Shown piece after piece: positions 35,370-45,561 of a DNA stretch of 62,398 nucleotides. The notes beneath the pieces are model-generated. The model searched no databases, was not told the origin of the DNA, and worked only from the letters and a program-made list of their open reading frames with translations. Position numbers and translations under genes: made by a program. This stretch comes from Loktanella sp. (GTDB taxonomy: Bacteria; Pseudomonadota; Alphaproteobacteria; Rhodobacterales; Rhodobacteraceae), in NCBI GenBank assembly GCA_020201155.1, contig JAIVHI010000007.1, positions 1 through 62,398 of the forward strand, written 5' to 3'. Each line of letters begins with the position of its first letter. Positions within the stretch are counted from its first letter, which is position 1.

Positions 35370-35660
35370 ATGGAAACCTTTCTCGATGTCGTCGGCGGCA
35401 CGGCGCTTGTCTTCTTGGCCCTGGTGGGGCTTGTCGCGGGGCTTGTCGCAGGTGCGATCTCCGGTGGAAACAAACTGGCCTATGCCGCGGCGGGCGTCGC
35501 CGGTGCGGTTCTGCTGCCCTTCGTTCTGGCGGCGCTTGGCGCGACCTTTGTGGTCGGCGCGGGCCTGATCCTGATACTGGTGGTCGGTGCGATCGGGGCG
35601 ATACTTCTTCTGGCCATCGTGCGGGCCATTTTCGGCAGCGGCGACAAGCGCGATATCTAA
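35370..35660 (+). CDS. 96-residue hydrophobic membrane protein inside the inverted repeats
   Basis: Very hydrophobic protein with three predicted helices (about residues 10-32, 36-56 and 60-88) separated by glycine-rich turns, and a polar C-terminus (GSGDKRDI). GGGAG lies about 10 bases upstream of the ATG. Its stop TAA abuts a strong hairpin. I do not recognise a named family. It is the only gene between the 62-bp inverted repeats, so it may be cargo of a small non-autonomous element or a host gene flanked by repeat-type terminators. Confidence 0.7.
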   Translation: METFLDVVGGTALVFLALVGLVAGLVAGAISGGNKLAYAAAGVAGAVLLPFVLAALGATFVVGAGLILILVVGAIGAILLLAIVRAIFGSGDKRDI

Positions 35661-35703
35661 AGCGTTTCGCGAAAAACCTGGATCACAGATTTTCGCGAAA
35701 CGC
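35661..35703 (+). terminator. 14-bp stem hairpin starting at the small membrane gene's stop
   Basis: GCGTTTCGCGAAAA (35662-35675) pairs perfectly with TTTTCGCGAAACGC (35690-35703), loop of 14. It begins one base after the stop TAA. Its opening AGCGTTTCGC is a variant of the AGCGTTCCGC that starts each 62-bp arm, so all three are probably one repeat family used as transcript ends. Confidence 0.6.
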
Positions 35704-35709
35704 AGTGCT

Positions 35710-35771
35710 CCGCTCAATCGTTGCACGCGTTCCGCCTTTCGCTGATGCCTCAGGTTAAAGGCGGAACGCTT
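35710..35771 (-). repeat. Right arm of a 62-bp inverted repeat
   Basis: Reverse complement of 35250-35311 with one mismatch. Read leftwards from 35771 it starts at the last base of the PPOX gene's stop codon, mirroring the left arm. In this arm the internal stem GCGTTCCGCCTTT/AAAGGCGGAACGC is perfect (13 bp), with CTGA-GGCA-TCAG in the loop. Confidence 0.85.
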
Positions 35772-36136
35772 CAGATCAGGTCTTCGGGCGCAAGACGGTA
35801 GGCCTTGCCGAACCCGCCATTGAGGTGAATTTCGGTCGGCGCCAGCCGGAACAACAGGAAATCCGTGAAATCATAGTAAAGCGTCGCCTTCGGGATCGCG
35901 GCCAACCAGTGATCCTTGAGCGTCGCCTTGTCGGCTTCCTGTGCCACGGCGCAAACCGTCATGCGCGGGTGTGTCAGCGGATCGCCTTTGCCCTTTGGCT
36001 CTCCCAGCAGGATCGAACAGTTCGGATCGACGGCAAGGGCCTGCGTATGAGCCGAAAGCGTCGAGACAAGGATAAGCGGTGCGCCGTCAAAGGCCACGGT
36101 CGCCACGCGGGTGACCAGCGGGGCCGGTTGCCCCAC
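35771..36136 (-). pseudogene. Pyridoxamine 5'-phosphate oxidase-like (HugZ-type) protein, N-terminus lost
   Basis: FMN-binding split-barrel protein of the HugZ/PPOX-like group, some of which act on heme. The body is normal: APLVTRVATVAFDGAPLILVS, ILLGEPKGKGDPLTHPRM, and the C-terminal FRLAPTEIHLNGGFGKAYRL. The first 25-30 residues usual for the family (the helix before the first strand) are absent. Upstream in frame there is only tRNA-Ala and no proper start; the first usable codon is a GTG at 36136 without a clear ribosome site. Either the 5' end has been deleted between the tRNA and the gene or the start was lost. Function unknown. Confidence 0.7.
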
Positions 36137-36186
36137 GCAAACCTTACGGACGCGCGATTCGACACGGACAGGTCGGTCTTTCCCGG

Positions 36187-36262
36187 TGGTGGAGCCGATC
36201 GGGATCGAACCGACGACCTCGTCGTTGCGAACGACGCGCTCTCCCAACTGAGCTACGGCCCC
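36187..36262 (-). tRNA. tRNA-Ala (CGC)
   Basis: Complete cloverleaf on the minus strand: acceptor GGGGCCG with CGGCTCC, D-arm TAGCTCAGTTGGGAGAGC, anticodon stem CGTCG/CGACG around TTCGCAA (anticodon CGC), T-arm CGTCGGTTCGATCCCGATC, encoded CCA. It reads GCG alanine codons, which are frequent in this GC-rich genome. Confidence 0.94.
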
Positions 36263-36327
36263 ATGTGCCACAGATTTGCCGAAGTCGGATGTCACAAACA
36301 AGGGGTGTGTGATGACAGGAGCCGCGG

Positions 36328-37335
36328 ATGGCAGAGAATTTAGCTTTGGCAATCCTTGTGCTGTTGCTTGCGGTGATCGGCGGGCTTCTGTGGAGCCGCG
36401 GCAGCAGAGGCAGTCCAGCGGCAGCGCCTCGCCCCCGGTCGCCCGGCATCTCGGTCATCGTGGACGGATCGAACGTCATGCACTGGGGCGGCGAGGCCTC
36501 GTTGCCCGTTCTTCAGGGCGTGATTCGCACGCTGGAGGCACAGGGCGAAAACCCCTACGTCATTTTCGATGCCAATGTCGGATGGAAACTGTTCGACCGT
36601 TACCTTGGCGATGGCCCCATGTCGGGGCATCTGGGGCTGCAGGAACGGCAGATCATGGTCGTCTCGAAAGGCGAGGTCGCCGACGAAAAGATCCTTTTGG
36701 CTGCCGATAGATTCGATTTGCCGGTGGTATCGAACGACCGCTTTCGCGACTGGTCGGTGCAGTTTCCATGGGTCAGGGACCACCGCCGCCTGCGCCGCGG
36801 CGCATGGGTCGATGGCCGCATCCGCTGGGGGCAGGAGAGCGCCGAAAGAGCGGACCAAAGAAATCGCAGCAGCTTTTCCCTAGGTATCTTTCAGAGATCA
36901 GGCTCGGGGCGGCTATTCCAAAGGCTTCTCTTGCCGCGCGCGTTTCCGGGCATCGCCTTGATCATCGCAATTGCGGCTGGCAGGCCTTTAGCGAGACCGT
37001 TTTCGGCTGCCTATTCGGGCCACCTTACCTGCACCACCTTTGAGCAGTGGTCCCAGCTTGGCGATCGACCGTCCTACCGCATTCAGCCCACGCCGGGGCT
37101 TGCTGGTCAATTTGGCCACCCCGGTCCCTGTCGTTGCAGTGAAGGTCCTTTCGATGCGGTCTATTGCCATTTCCTCGCGCTCGTCCAGATGACCGTCGGC
37201 GTGGGCGATGTCGGTGAGCCAACCGATCAGCTTCTTGCGCATGAGGGCAGCATTGCAGTCCGGATTGTCCTCGGCAAAATTGACGAATGCGCGGGCGGCA
37301 TCGTCAAGACGGTTTTCATGTGCATTCTCGGATAA
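36328..37335 (+). CDS. NYN-domain ribonuclease-like membrane protein, 3' end suspect
   Basis: Starts with one membrane helix (about residues 3-22), then a NYN/PIN-like RNase domain (Zc3h12a type, about residues 40-165). The acidic triad segments are IVDGSNVMHWGG, FDANVGW and SNDRFRDW. The recognisable domain ends near RRGAWVDGRIRW (about residue 170). The frame as assembled stays open for another 165 codons, reading antisense through the convergent TerB gene, which is not credible. A frame ending at a stop near 36885 (KERTKEIAAAFP) may be the true tail, implying a small indel in a G-run near 36830. Real end therefore unknown. Confidence 0.65.
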   Translation: MAENLALAILVLLLAVIGGLLWSRGSRGSPAAAPRPRSPGISVIVDGSNVMHWGGEASLPVLQGVIRTLEAQGENPYVIFDANVGWKLFDRYLGDGPMSGHLGLQERQIMVVSKGEVADEKILLAADRFDLPVVSNDRFRDWSVQFPWVRDHRRLRRGAWVDGRIRWGQESAERADQRNRSSFSLGIFQRSGSGRLFQRLLLPRAFPGIALIIAIAAGRPLARPFSAAYSGHLTCTTFEQWSQLGDRPSYRIQPTPGLAGQFGHPGPCRCSEGPFDAVYCHFLALVQMTVGVGDVGEPTDQLLAHEGSIAVRIVLGKIDECAGGIVKTVFMCILG

Positions 37336-37893
37336 AATAGCCATCGCCGCCGTTACATATTCATTGGAGTAACCCCAGTCCTCAACGAAATGTGCCCGAA
37401 TTTCATCTTCCTCTTCGCGGGTAACCTGTCCGTCAGCGGCAGCTATTTTCAACCCAAGCGCGGCCATGAGATCGAAAAGAGAAATCGCCAAGACATCGAG
37501 AGGCGTATTGATATAATGCGGCACCTCCGTCACCCGGTCGGCACCGTAGTCCTTGAGGAGACGGGTTATTCCATAATAGGCGCCGGCGCTTGTCACGGCA
37601 GCAGCCACGACCCAGAATATCGGTGTTGCGGCGGCTCCTCCAAGCCCGATGGCCGACAGCCAACCGCTGCCTGCAAAAAACGTTGTCGCGACAGTCCCGG
37701 ATTTGGCGATGCCCGCCCCCGTGGCTGCGACGCCGCCCACATCCCACAAGGTTTGAAGTCGTCGACCCAGCCATATGGAAGTATAGGCGTCCGATCCAAT
37801 TCCTAGCTGCGCCTTGAACGTCAGCGGTGCGGCGATGACCTGACCAACCTGCGACATGTCGTGGAGTTGTCTTTGAGCCGTCTTGAGATCCAT
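36988..37893 (-). CDS. TerB-type tellurite-resistance-like protein
   Basis: A 301-residue protein. A glycine/alanine-rich membrane region comes first (about residues 45-105), then an all-helical TerB-like domain (about residues 125-240) with the typical acidic repeats AAADGQVTREEEDEI and IAHADGHLDEREEMAI. A basic C-terminal tail follows (SRKRSR). The start at 37893 overlaps the upstream gene's stop (TGATG), so the two form a coupled pair. Base composition is lower in G+C than the neighbours. TerB domains bind divalent metal and occur in membrane stress and phage-response contexts; the role here is unknown. Confidence 0.78.
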   Translation of the reverse strand: MDLKTAQRQLHDMSQVGQVIAAPLTFKAQLGIGSDAYTSIWLGRRLQTLWDVGGVAATGAGIAKSGTVATTFFAGSGWLSAIGLGGAAATPIFWVVAAAVTSAGAYYGITRLLKDYGADRVTEVPHYINTPLDVLAISLFDLMAALGLKIAAADGQVTREEEDEIRAHFVEDWGYSNEYVTAAMAILSENAHENRLDDAARAFVNFAEDNPDCNAALMRKKLIGWLTDIAHADGHLDEREEMAIDRIERTFTATTGTGVAKLTSKPRRGLNAVGRSIAKLGPLLKGGAGKVARIGSRKRSR

Positions 37894-38345
37894 CAGTTGG
37901 CCACCGCCAAAGGGGCATAGGTATCGACGAAGGCCTGAATCCGGTCGCCCAGTGTGCCGGACGCGAAATCGGCAAGTGCGCCAAGCCCGATTCCGGCCGT
38001 CATCAACAGAGGCGCCAGCATGGGTCCGAACAGCCAACCAAAGACGGGGACAGACGATATCAGCGCGCTGAGGACAGCGCCCAGAATGGCGCCGAAGGCC
38101 GTTCCAGGGGCAACCCCGATCAACTGAAGCGCGAAGGTCAGTACGTTGCGTCCGATGGCGATCAACTTGCCGCCGATATCCAGCGTGACTTCACCGATCC
38201 TGGATATGATCGCCTTCGCATCCGCCGAGAAAGACAGGCGGTCGAGCGCACGCTCCAGGTCGCGCCGGGGGGCCGGATCGCCAGCCATGACGGACAACTC
38301 CTGTTCGGAGACAGGCGGGATGGGCGGAATCTGGACAGTCGTCAT
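37893..38345 (-). CDS. 150-residue membrane protein coupled to the TerB gene
   Basis: N-terminal polar, acidic/basic region (about residues 1-45), then a long hydrophobic segment of two or three helices (about residues 60-125) rich in Gly and Ala. No known motif and no recognised family. It overlaps the downstream TerB gene by one base (TGATG) and shares with it Gly/Ala-rich membrane segments, so the products probably act together at the membrane. It sits between uvrB and a NYN protein, as an apparent insert in a housekeeping region. Confidence 0.7.
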   Translation of the reverse strand: MTTVQIPPIPPVSEQELSVMAGDPAPRRDLERALDRLSFSADAKAIISRIGEVTLDIGGKLIAIGRNVLTFALQLIGVAPGTAFGAILGAVLSALISSVPVFGWLFGPMLAPLLMTAGIGLGALADFASGTLGDRIQAFVDTYAPLAVAN

Positions 38346-38396
38346 CTTGGCTAAACACTCGACATGAATGGATAAACCCTAAGTTGTCCGGCCCGT

Positions 38397-40517
<2,121 letters not shown>

Positions 40518-40660
40518 GGGGCGTCCTTTCGGGGGTTGCTTCATAATTGGCGTCCCGGCGCGCAGGATCAAGTCGTTTGCCGACAGCGAAACCCCGCAAA
40601 GTCGCATTTTGAGCGTCACGCCGGCGGTGGTATGATCCGCCATCTGCGCAGGAGGTGAAG

Positions 40661-41866
40661 ATGGGGATTTCTATTTTGCTGGGCACGACCAAGGGCACCT
40701 TTGTCGTTGACGGGTCAGATGATCGGGCCGGATGGCGGGCCAAGGGACCTTATTGTGCGGGTTGGGCGATCAACCATGTCATCGGTGATCCCGAGACCGG
40801 AATGCTTTGGGCCGGGGGCGGCGGTGATTTCTTTGGCGCGGGTGTCTGGCGATCCGAGGACGGGGGCGAGAACTGGTCGCTGGTGCGCCTGACCAAGGGC
40901 GAGATGGATGGCTGGGCCGAAAGCGAACCGGACTTCGCCCGGTTGATGGGGTGGACCGGCGCGCCGCTGCCGTTCAACGCAGATTTCAGCCAGATCTGGT
41001 CGCTGCATTTCGCGGATGGCGTGCTTTACGCGGGGGCGAAGCCTGCACGGTTGTTGAAAAGCAGGGACATGGGTCTGACATGGGAGTTGGTCGAAGGGCT
41101 GACCGATCATCCGTCGGCCAAGGACTGGAACCCCGGTGCTGCCGGGCTTGTGCTGCATACGATCGTGACAGCCCCGACCGATCCGTCCCGGATGTGGGTC
41201 GGCATTTCCGCAGCGGGGGTCTTTGCCACCGAAGACGGAGGGGCGACATGGGACCGTCGCAACCGCCTGTCGAACGCAGAGGCCTGTTCGGGTCACAGCC
41301 ATCCCGCCAGTCCGTCGGGCGGTGAAGTGGGGCATTGCGTTCACAACATGATGCGCGCCGCGGGGCAGGCCGACCTGCTTTACCAGCAGAACCACCACGG
41401 GGTCTGGCGTTCGTCTGACGGTGGGCGGTCATGGGACGATGTGACCGACGGTCTGCCATCGACGTTCGGGTTCCCGATCAGGGTGCATCCCCGCGATCCG
41501 CAGACGCTCTGGACGCTGCCGCTGAACGGAGACATGGCGGGGCGTTTTCCGCCCGATGCCGCCTGCGCCGTCTGGCGGTCCCGTGACGGAGGCGGGACAT
41601 GGGAGGCGCAGCGCCGGGGTCTGCCGCAGGACGGCTGCTACTTCACAGTGTTGCGGCAGGCCATGGCGGGCGACACCCGCGATCCTGCAGGCGTCTATTT
41701 CGGCACGAACTCGGGCTCGGTCTTCGGCAGCATCGACGAGGGGGAGAACTGGCACGAGGTCGCCCGCCATCTGCCCACGATCCTGTCTGTCGAGGTTCAC
41801 GAGAGGGTCCAAGGGGGCCAGCCCCCCGTCCTGCGGACTCCCCCCGGGATATTTTTGGCAAGATGA
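40661..41866 (+). CDS. BNR/Asp-box repeat beta-propeller protein (sialidase-like)
   Basis: Cytoplasmic propeller protein, about 385 credible residues, with at least six Asp-boxes of the S-x-D-x-G-x-x-W type: [40 protein letters not shown] and SIDEGENW. It is usually annotated as a glycosyl hydrolase or exo-alpha-sialidase, but no sialidase catalytic arginine triad is evident, so the enzyme activity is doubtful. The ATG at 40661 follows GGAGGTG. The last 20 or so residues ([11 protein letters not shown]...) come from a common intergenic repeat, so the original stop codon may have been lost. Confidence 0.82.
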   Translation: MGISILLGTTKGTFVVDGSDDRAGWRAKGPYCAGWAINHVIGDPETGMLWAGGGGDFFGAGVWRSEDGGENWSLVRLTKGEMDGWAESEPDFARLMGWTGAPLPFNADFSQIWSLHFADGVLYAGAKPARLLKSRDMGLTWELVEGLTDHPSAKDWNPGAAGLVLHTIVTAPTDPSRMWVGISAAGVFATEDGGATWDRRNRLSNAEACSGHSHPASPSGGEVGHCVHNMMRAAGQADLLYQQNHHGVWRSSDGGRSWDDVTDGLPSTFGFPIRVHPRDPQTLWTLPLNGDMAGRFPPDAACAVWRSRDGGGTWEAQRRGLPQDGCYFTVLRQAMAGDTRDPAGVYFGTNSGSVFGSIDEGENWHEVARHLPTILSVEVHERVQGGQPPVLRTPPGIFLAR

Positions 41867-41868
41867 TG
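41806..41868 (+). repeat. Rhodobacteraceae-type GC-rich intergenic repeat with ATATTTTTGGC core
   Basis: A GGGGGCC...CCCCCC segment followed by CCCCCCGGGATATTTTTGGCAAGATG. This kind of sequence recurs between genes in Rhodobacteraceae (from general knowledge; only one copy is in this window). Here it lies inside the reading frame of the preceding gene. Confidence 0.5.
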
Positions 41869-41934
41869 CAGCGGGTGCTGGTTGACGGTCTGCGGCAAGA
41901 GCGTAGGTATCCTGCAAACATGATGGAGAGACAG

Positions 41935-42983
41935 ATGTCCGAGCATATCGACGCCTCGATCACGCGCCCGATGCGAGCTTCGACAAGGCGCCGGGCTGGT
42001 TTTTCGAGGCGATGGGCAAGGCCTATCGCGAAGGGGCCGCACGCATGGCGATCACCGGCGACGACCCGATGCTGCTGGCCGAGGCCGACCCCGCCAAGGT
42101 CGCGCGGGCCAGCAAGGCCACGTCGATCGCGCGCAAGCCCGCGATGGAGCCGATCGTGGGCTTCATGACCAACTGGAACATCGTGGCCTATCCCACGAAA
42201 GCCTGGGCGCGGCAGGTCTTTCCGGACATGGAGGAGGGTGCCGCACAGGCCAAGCTGATGGACGCGGTTTTCGAGGCGTCGCGGCTGGGCGGCGGCGATC
42301 CGGTGCAGAACTGGGCCGATCATACGGCGGAGTTGAAAAAGCGCGTGAACTGGCTGAACGAACAGGGCTTCGATGCGCTGCACTACACCGGCCCCGGCAC
42401 CGACCTGCGTCTGGGACTGGCAGAGGGGCATATCTGGAAAGGCGGTGCATCGCCCGCGTTGAATGGCATCGTCTGCCAGCCCAATATTCCGACGGAAGAG
42501 GTTTTTACCTGTCCCCACGCCTACAAGGTGGATGGCACCGTCAGCGCCACCAAGCCGCTGGCGCATCAGGGCACCGTGATCCGGGATATTTCCGTGCGTT
42601 TCGAGGCCGGTCGCATCGTCGAGGCGTCGGCGTCCACGGGTGAGGCGGTGTTCAAGGACCTGCTGAATGTGGATGACGGATCGAGCCGGATCGGCGAGGT
42701 GGCGCTGGTGCCCCATTCAAGCCCGATCAGCCAGTCCGGCGTTCTGTTCTTCAACACGCTGTTCGACGAAAACGCATCCTGTCACATCGCGCTGGGCCAG
42801 TCCTATGCCGACACCGTCGAAGGCGGGTCGGACCTGTCGCCGGAAGAGCTCAAGCAGAAGGGCGCGAACCAGAGCCTCATTCACGTGGACTGGATGATGG
42901 GGTCCGACGCGGTGGACATCGACGGGATCTCCAAGACCGGCGAGACCGTGCCGGTGATGCGCAAGGGAGAATGGGCGTTTTGA
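41935..42983 (+). pseudogene. Aminopeptidase (M29 family), N-terminal deletion and frameshift
   Basis: M29 metallo-aminopeptidase, normally about 415 residues. An ATG at 41935 with a GGAGAG site opens a frame MSEHIDASI that looks like the true N-terminus. The rest of the enzyme is in another frame, beginning PDASFDKAPGWFFEAM and running to 42983 with all metal-binding segments: VCQPNIPTEEVFTCP, HAYKVDG, GVLFFNTLFDENASCHIALG, and the C-terminal HVDWMMGS. About 60-70 codons between the two parts are missing. The open frame most software would call starts at 42012, inside the gene. Its stop overlaps the downstream VOC gene. Confidence 0.85.
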
Positions 42984-43309
42984 AAATAGACTATATCGAA
43001 TTCGCCTCGCCCAAGCTGGAAGAGACGCAGGGCTTCTTTGCTGAAGCCTTCGGCTGGAGCTTTGTCGATTACGGCCCTGACTACCGTGACATTCAGGGGG
43101 CCGGAACGGGCGGCGGGCTGGAGCGGGCCGAGGGATTGCGTGCGCCCCTGGTCGTGCTGAAGACCGACGACCTGGAAGGGGCCTTTGCAAGGGTGAAGGC
43201 CGCCGGTGCGGCGATCACGCAGGACATCTATGACTTTCCCGGGGGGCGCCGGTTCGAATTCACCGAACCGGGCGGCACCGCAATGGCGATCTGGGCCGAT
43301 CCCGCATGA
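42971..43309 (+). CDS. VOC (glyoxalase/bleomycin resistance) family protein
   Basis: A 112-residue vicinal oxygen chelate protein with the paired beta-alpha-beta-beta-beta modules. Likely metal ligands are the glutamate in IEFASP near the N-terminus and the glutamate in FEFTEPGG near the C-terminus. The family includes glyoxalases and dioxygenases; the substrate is unknown. It overlaps the aminopeptidase gene by 13 bases and has an AAGGGAG site inside it. The stop codon lies in the loop of a perfect hairpin. Confidence 0.88.
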   Translation: MGVLKIDYIEFASPKLEETQGFFAEAFGWSFVDYGPDYRDIQGAGTGGGLERAEGLRAPLVVLKTDDLEGAFARVKAAGAAITQDIYDFPGGRRFEFTEPGGTAMAIWADPA

Positions 43310-43320
43310 CGGGATCGGCC
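43294..43320 (+). terminator. 11-bp hairpin enclosing the VOC stop codon
   Basis: GGCCGATCCCG pairs perfectly with CGGGATCGGCC around CATGA, whose TGA is the stop of the VOC gene. It sits between this gene and convergent sodC and has no T-run. Very similar in layout to the hairpin at 4932-4951. Confidence 0.65.
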
Positions 43321-43327
43321 GACTGAC

Positions 43328-43831
43328 CTAGTTCGTCTCGAAAACGCCGCAGGCGATGCGGCTGCCCGCGTCACCTGACGGCTGGCTTTCGTAATCGTCG
43401 GCACCGGAATGGACGATGAAGGCTGCGCCATCGTCATCGTTTATCATGTCCTCGGTCAGGTCCGCATTGAAATGGGTGACCTGCAGCGCACCGTCCGCAC
43501 CGACTTCGGCATTCGGCAGATCGCCCGGATGCGGTCCGTCTTCGACCAAGACGCCGTGATCCGCGTCGCCGGCCAGATGCCCGCCGGCAGAGGAAAAGTC
43601 GTCTGCGGAACAGTCGCCCGTCTCATGGATGTGGATGCCACGGGTGCCCGAGGGCACGCCGGTCAGATCGACGGCGACGATCATCGTGCCGGACGCGGTC
43701 GGGGTGAGGTCCACGGTGCCCGCTATTCCGTCGGGGCCCGAGACCTGTGCTGTCATCGCGGCGGAATGGGCCTCTGCCGCGGCGCCGCCGGCGGCCAGTG
43801 TGACGATGGTGGTCAGTGCTGTGAGTTTCAT
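43328..43831 (-). CDS. sodC: Superoxide dismutase, Cu-Zn family
   Basis: Periplasmic Cu,Zn superoxide dismutase, 167 residues, converting superoxide to peroxide and oxygen. Signal peptide about residues 1-20. Copper ligands are in GIHIHETG, zinc ligands in [11 protein letters not shown], and the active-site arginine is in [10 protein letters not shown], which also carries one disulfide cysteine. Start at 43831 puts the signal peptide at the N-terminus. Looks intact. Confidence 0.93.
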   Translation of the reverse strand: MKLTALTTIVTLAAGGAAAEAHSAAMTAQVSGPDGIAGTVDLTPTASGTMIVAVDLTGVPSGTRGIHIHETGDCSADDFSSAGGHLAGDADHGVLVEDGPHPGDLPNAEVGADGALQVTHFNADLTEDMINDDDGAAFIVHSGADDYESQPSGDAGSRIACGVFETN

Positions 43832-43946
43832 GTCGGTTTCTCCGGCAGTGAGGAATGTGACGGACCAACGGATGCCCTGCGGCCTTGTTCCCCTTGCGAC
43901 CAAGGACCACTTTAGGGATAAGGCAATCAGTTCAAGGAGACTGCCC

Positions 43947-44258
43947 ATGCGCGCGCGAATCTATCGTCCGGCCCGAACAGCCATGTCCTCTGGCACCGCC
44001 AAGACCCGGAAATGGGTGCTGGATTTCACCAACGACACCAAGCGCGAAATCGATCCGCTGATGGGGTGGACCAGCAGTGACGACACGCAAAGCCAGGTCC
44101 GCCTGACATTCGGCACCAAGCAAGAGGCGCTGGATTATGCCGAGGCCAACGGGATCGACGCGGTCGTGACCGAGCCGCAAAGCCGTCGCGCCAACCTGCG
44201 TCCGGGCGGCTACGGCGAGAATTTCGCGACCAACCGCCGGGCGACCTGGACGCATTAG
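43947..44258 (+). CDS. ETC complex I subunit, NDUFS4-like
   Basis: A 103-residue accessory subunit of NADH:quinone oxidoreductase, of the NDUFS4/AQDQ type found in alphaproteobacteria and mitochondria. Hallmarks are [19 protein letters not shown], and [18 protein letters not shown], followed by A-x-x-YAEANGI. Acts at the cytoplasmic matrix arm. AAGGAG precedes the ATG. Stand-alone gene, as is usual. Confidence 0.93.
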   Translation: MRARIYRPARTAMSSGTAKTRKWVLDFTNDTKREIDPLMGWTSSDDTQSQVRLTFGTKQEALDYAEANGIDAVVTEPQSRRANLRPGGYGENFATNRRATWTH

Positions 44259-44289
44259 CCGCAAGCACCGTGGACGTGGCTGCGACAGT

Positions 44290-45561
44290 CTAGACCGCAG
44301 CGCCCGCCGGGATGGTGCGATCCGCGGCATTCAGCGTCTCGATCGCGAAGCCGGCGGCGGCCTTGTATTTCGCCATGAACGCGCTGCGTTCTTCGGGGGG
44401 TATCACGCTGTCGATATCGTCGAACACACCGCCGCAACGGTCGTCGACAAGGTTCAGCAAGCCGAAGGGACCGGCCCCGCGATTGCGCAGGACAAGTGCC
44501 GAGACTGGTTCGCACAGCTGCGCGTCGTAGTCAGCCAGCGCCGTGCCGCTGACACCCGACACCAGCATTCTGGCGCCCAGTGTGCGGGCGTCGATTATCG
44601 CCTGGCTCGCTCCGTTGGACCCTGTGGGATACATCGCATGGGCTGCATCGCCCATCAGTGCGACAGGTCCGTCCACCCAGGTGGACACCGGATCGCGGTC
44701 GATCATCGGGTTCTCATAAGCCAGGTCGGCCTTGGCCAGCATCGCGGGCACATCGAGCCAGTCATAGCGGAAGGCGTCGAAGTGATGTGCGAAGTCGGAC
44801 ACCTGAACAGGACGGAACCAGCCGTCCTGCTTCCAGCCCGCCGCGTTGTCCTGCGTGACCTCCGCGATCCAGTTCGTCAGCACGAGCCCATCCGCATCGG
44901 GGCGTGAAATGGGGTAGATCACCATGCGGTGGCGGTGCGTGCCCAGACCGACAAAGCTGGACCCCGTGCGCATCGGCCTTGCACGCACCGTGCCGCGCCA
45001 CATGACGGCCCCGCCCCAGTGGATCGGCGGCTGGTCGGGGTGCATCTGCGCGCGCACGGCAGAGTGTATGCCGTCCGCGCCGATCAGCAGCTTGCCCGCG
45101 ATCTCGCCCTCGGTGCCGTCGCCGGTGCGGGTCAGGGCGGTGACACCGTCGCCCGTCTTGCGGTAACCGGTGACCTTGGTGCCGAGGATCACCGCATCCG
45201 GCCCCAGCCGGTCGATCACGGTACGGTAGAGCAGCATCAGGAATTCGCCTCGATGGGCGGCGTATTGCGGCCAGTGGTAGCCCGCCTCGCGCCCGCGCGG
45301 CTCGGAATAGACCTCTTGCCCGTTGAGCCCGACCAGCGCCCATTCGCGGGCAGCGACGCCGACGGTATCGAGCGCTGTCTCGTCCAGCCCGAGGTCGAAC
45401 AATTCGCGCACCGCGTTGGGCTGGATGTTGATGCCAACGCCCAGAGGGCGCATTTCGCGCGCACTTTCGAGCACGACGCAGGGCACGCCGATCTGGTGCA
45501 GGGTCAGGGCCAGCGACAGCCCGCCGATGCCGCCGCCCGCGATGATCACTTTATCGGTCAT
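44290..45561 (-). CDS. FAD-dependent monooxygenase (aromatic-ring hydroxylase type)
   Basis: Class A flavoprotein hydroxylase, 423 residues. The dinucleotide motif is IAGGGIGGLSLALTL at the N-terminus, the DG motif is IGADGIHSAVR, and the GD motif is LMGDAAHAMYPTG. Such enzymes hydroxylate aromatic acids with NAD(P)H and O2 (salicylate or 6-hydroxynicotinate hydroxylase type). It overlaps the acyl-CoA dehydrogenase gene (ATGA) as the third gene of a leftward unit with amidohydrolase. Exact substrate unknown. Confidence 0.88.
   Translation of the reverse strand: MTDKVIIAGGGIGGLSLALTLHQIGVPCVVLESAREMRPLGVGINIQPNAVRELFDLGLDETALDTVGVAAREWALVGLNGQEVYSEPRGREAGYHWPQYAAHRGEFLMLLYRTVIDRLGPDAVILGTKVTGYRKTGDGVTALTRTGDGTEGEIAGKLLIGADGIHSAVRAQMHPDQPPIHWGGAVMWRGTVRARPMRTGSSFVGLGTHRHRMVIYPISRPDADGLVLTNWIAEVTQDNAAGWKQDGWFRPVQVSDFAHHFDAFRYDWLDVPAMLAKADLAYENPMIDRDPVSTWVDGPVALMGDAAHAMYPTGSNGASQAIIDARTLGARMLVSGVSGTALADYDAQLCEPVSALVLRNRGAGPFGLLNLVDDRCGGVFDDIDSVIPPEERSAFMAKYKAAAGFAIETLNAADRTIPAGAAV

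Noticed and set aside
35771-36352. Full open frame as the start of the PPOX-like protein
   Set aside because: The upstream third of this frame is tRNA-Ala and its flank translated by chance, so it cannot be the real N-terminus.
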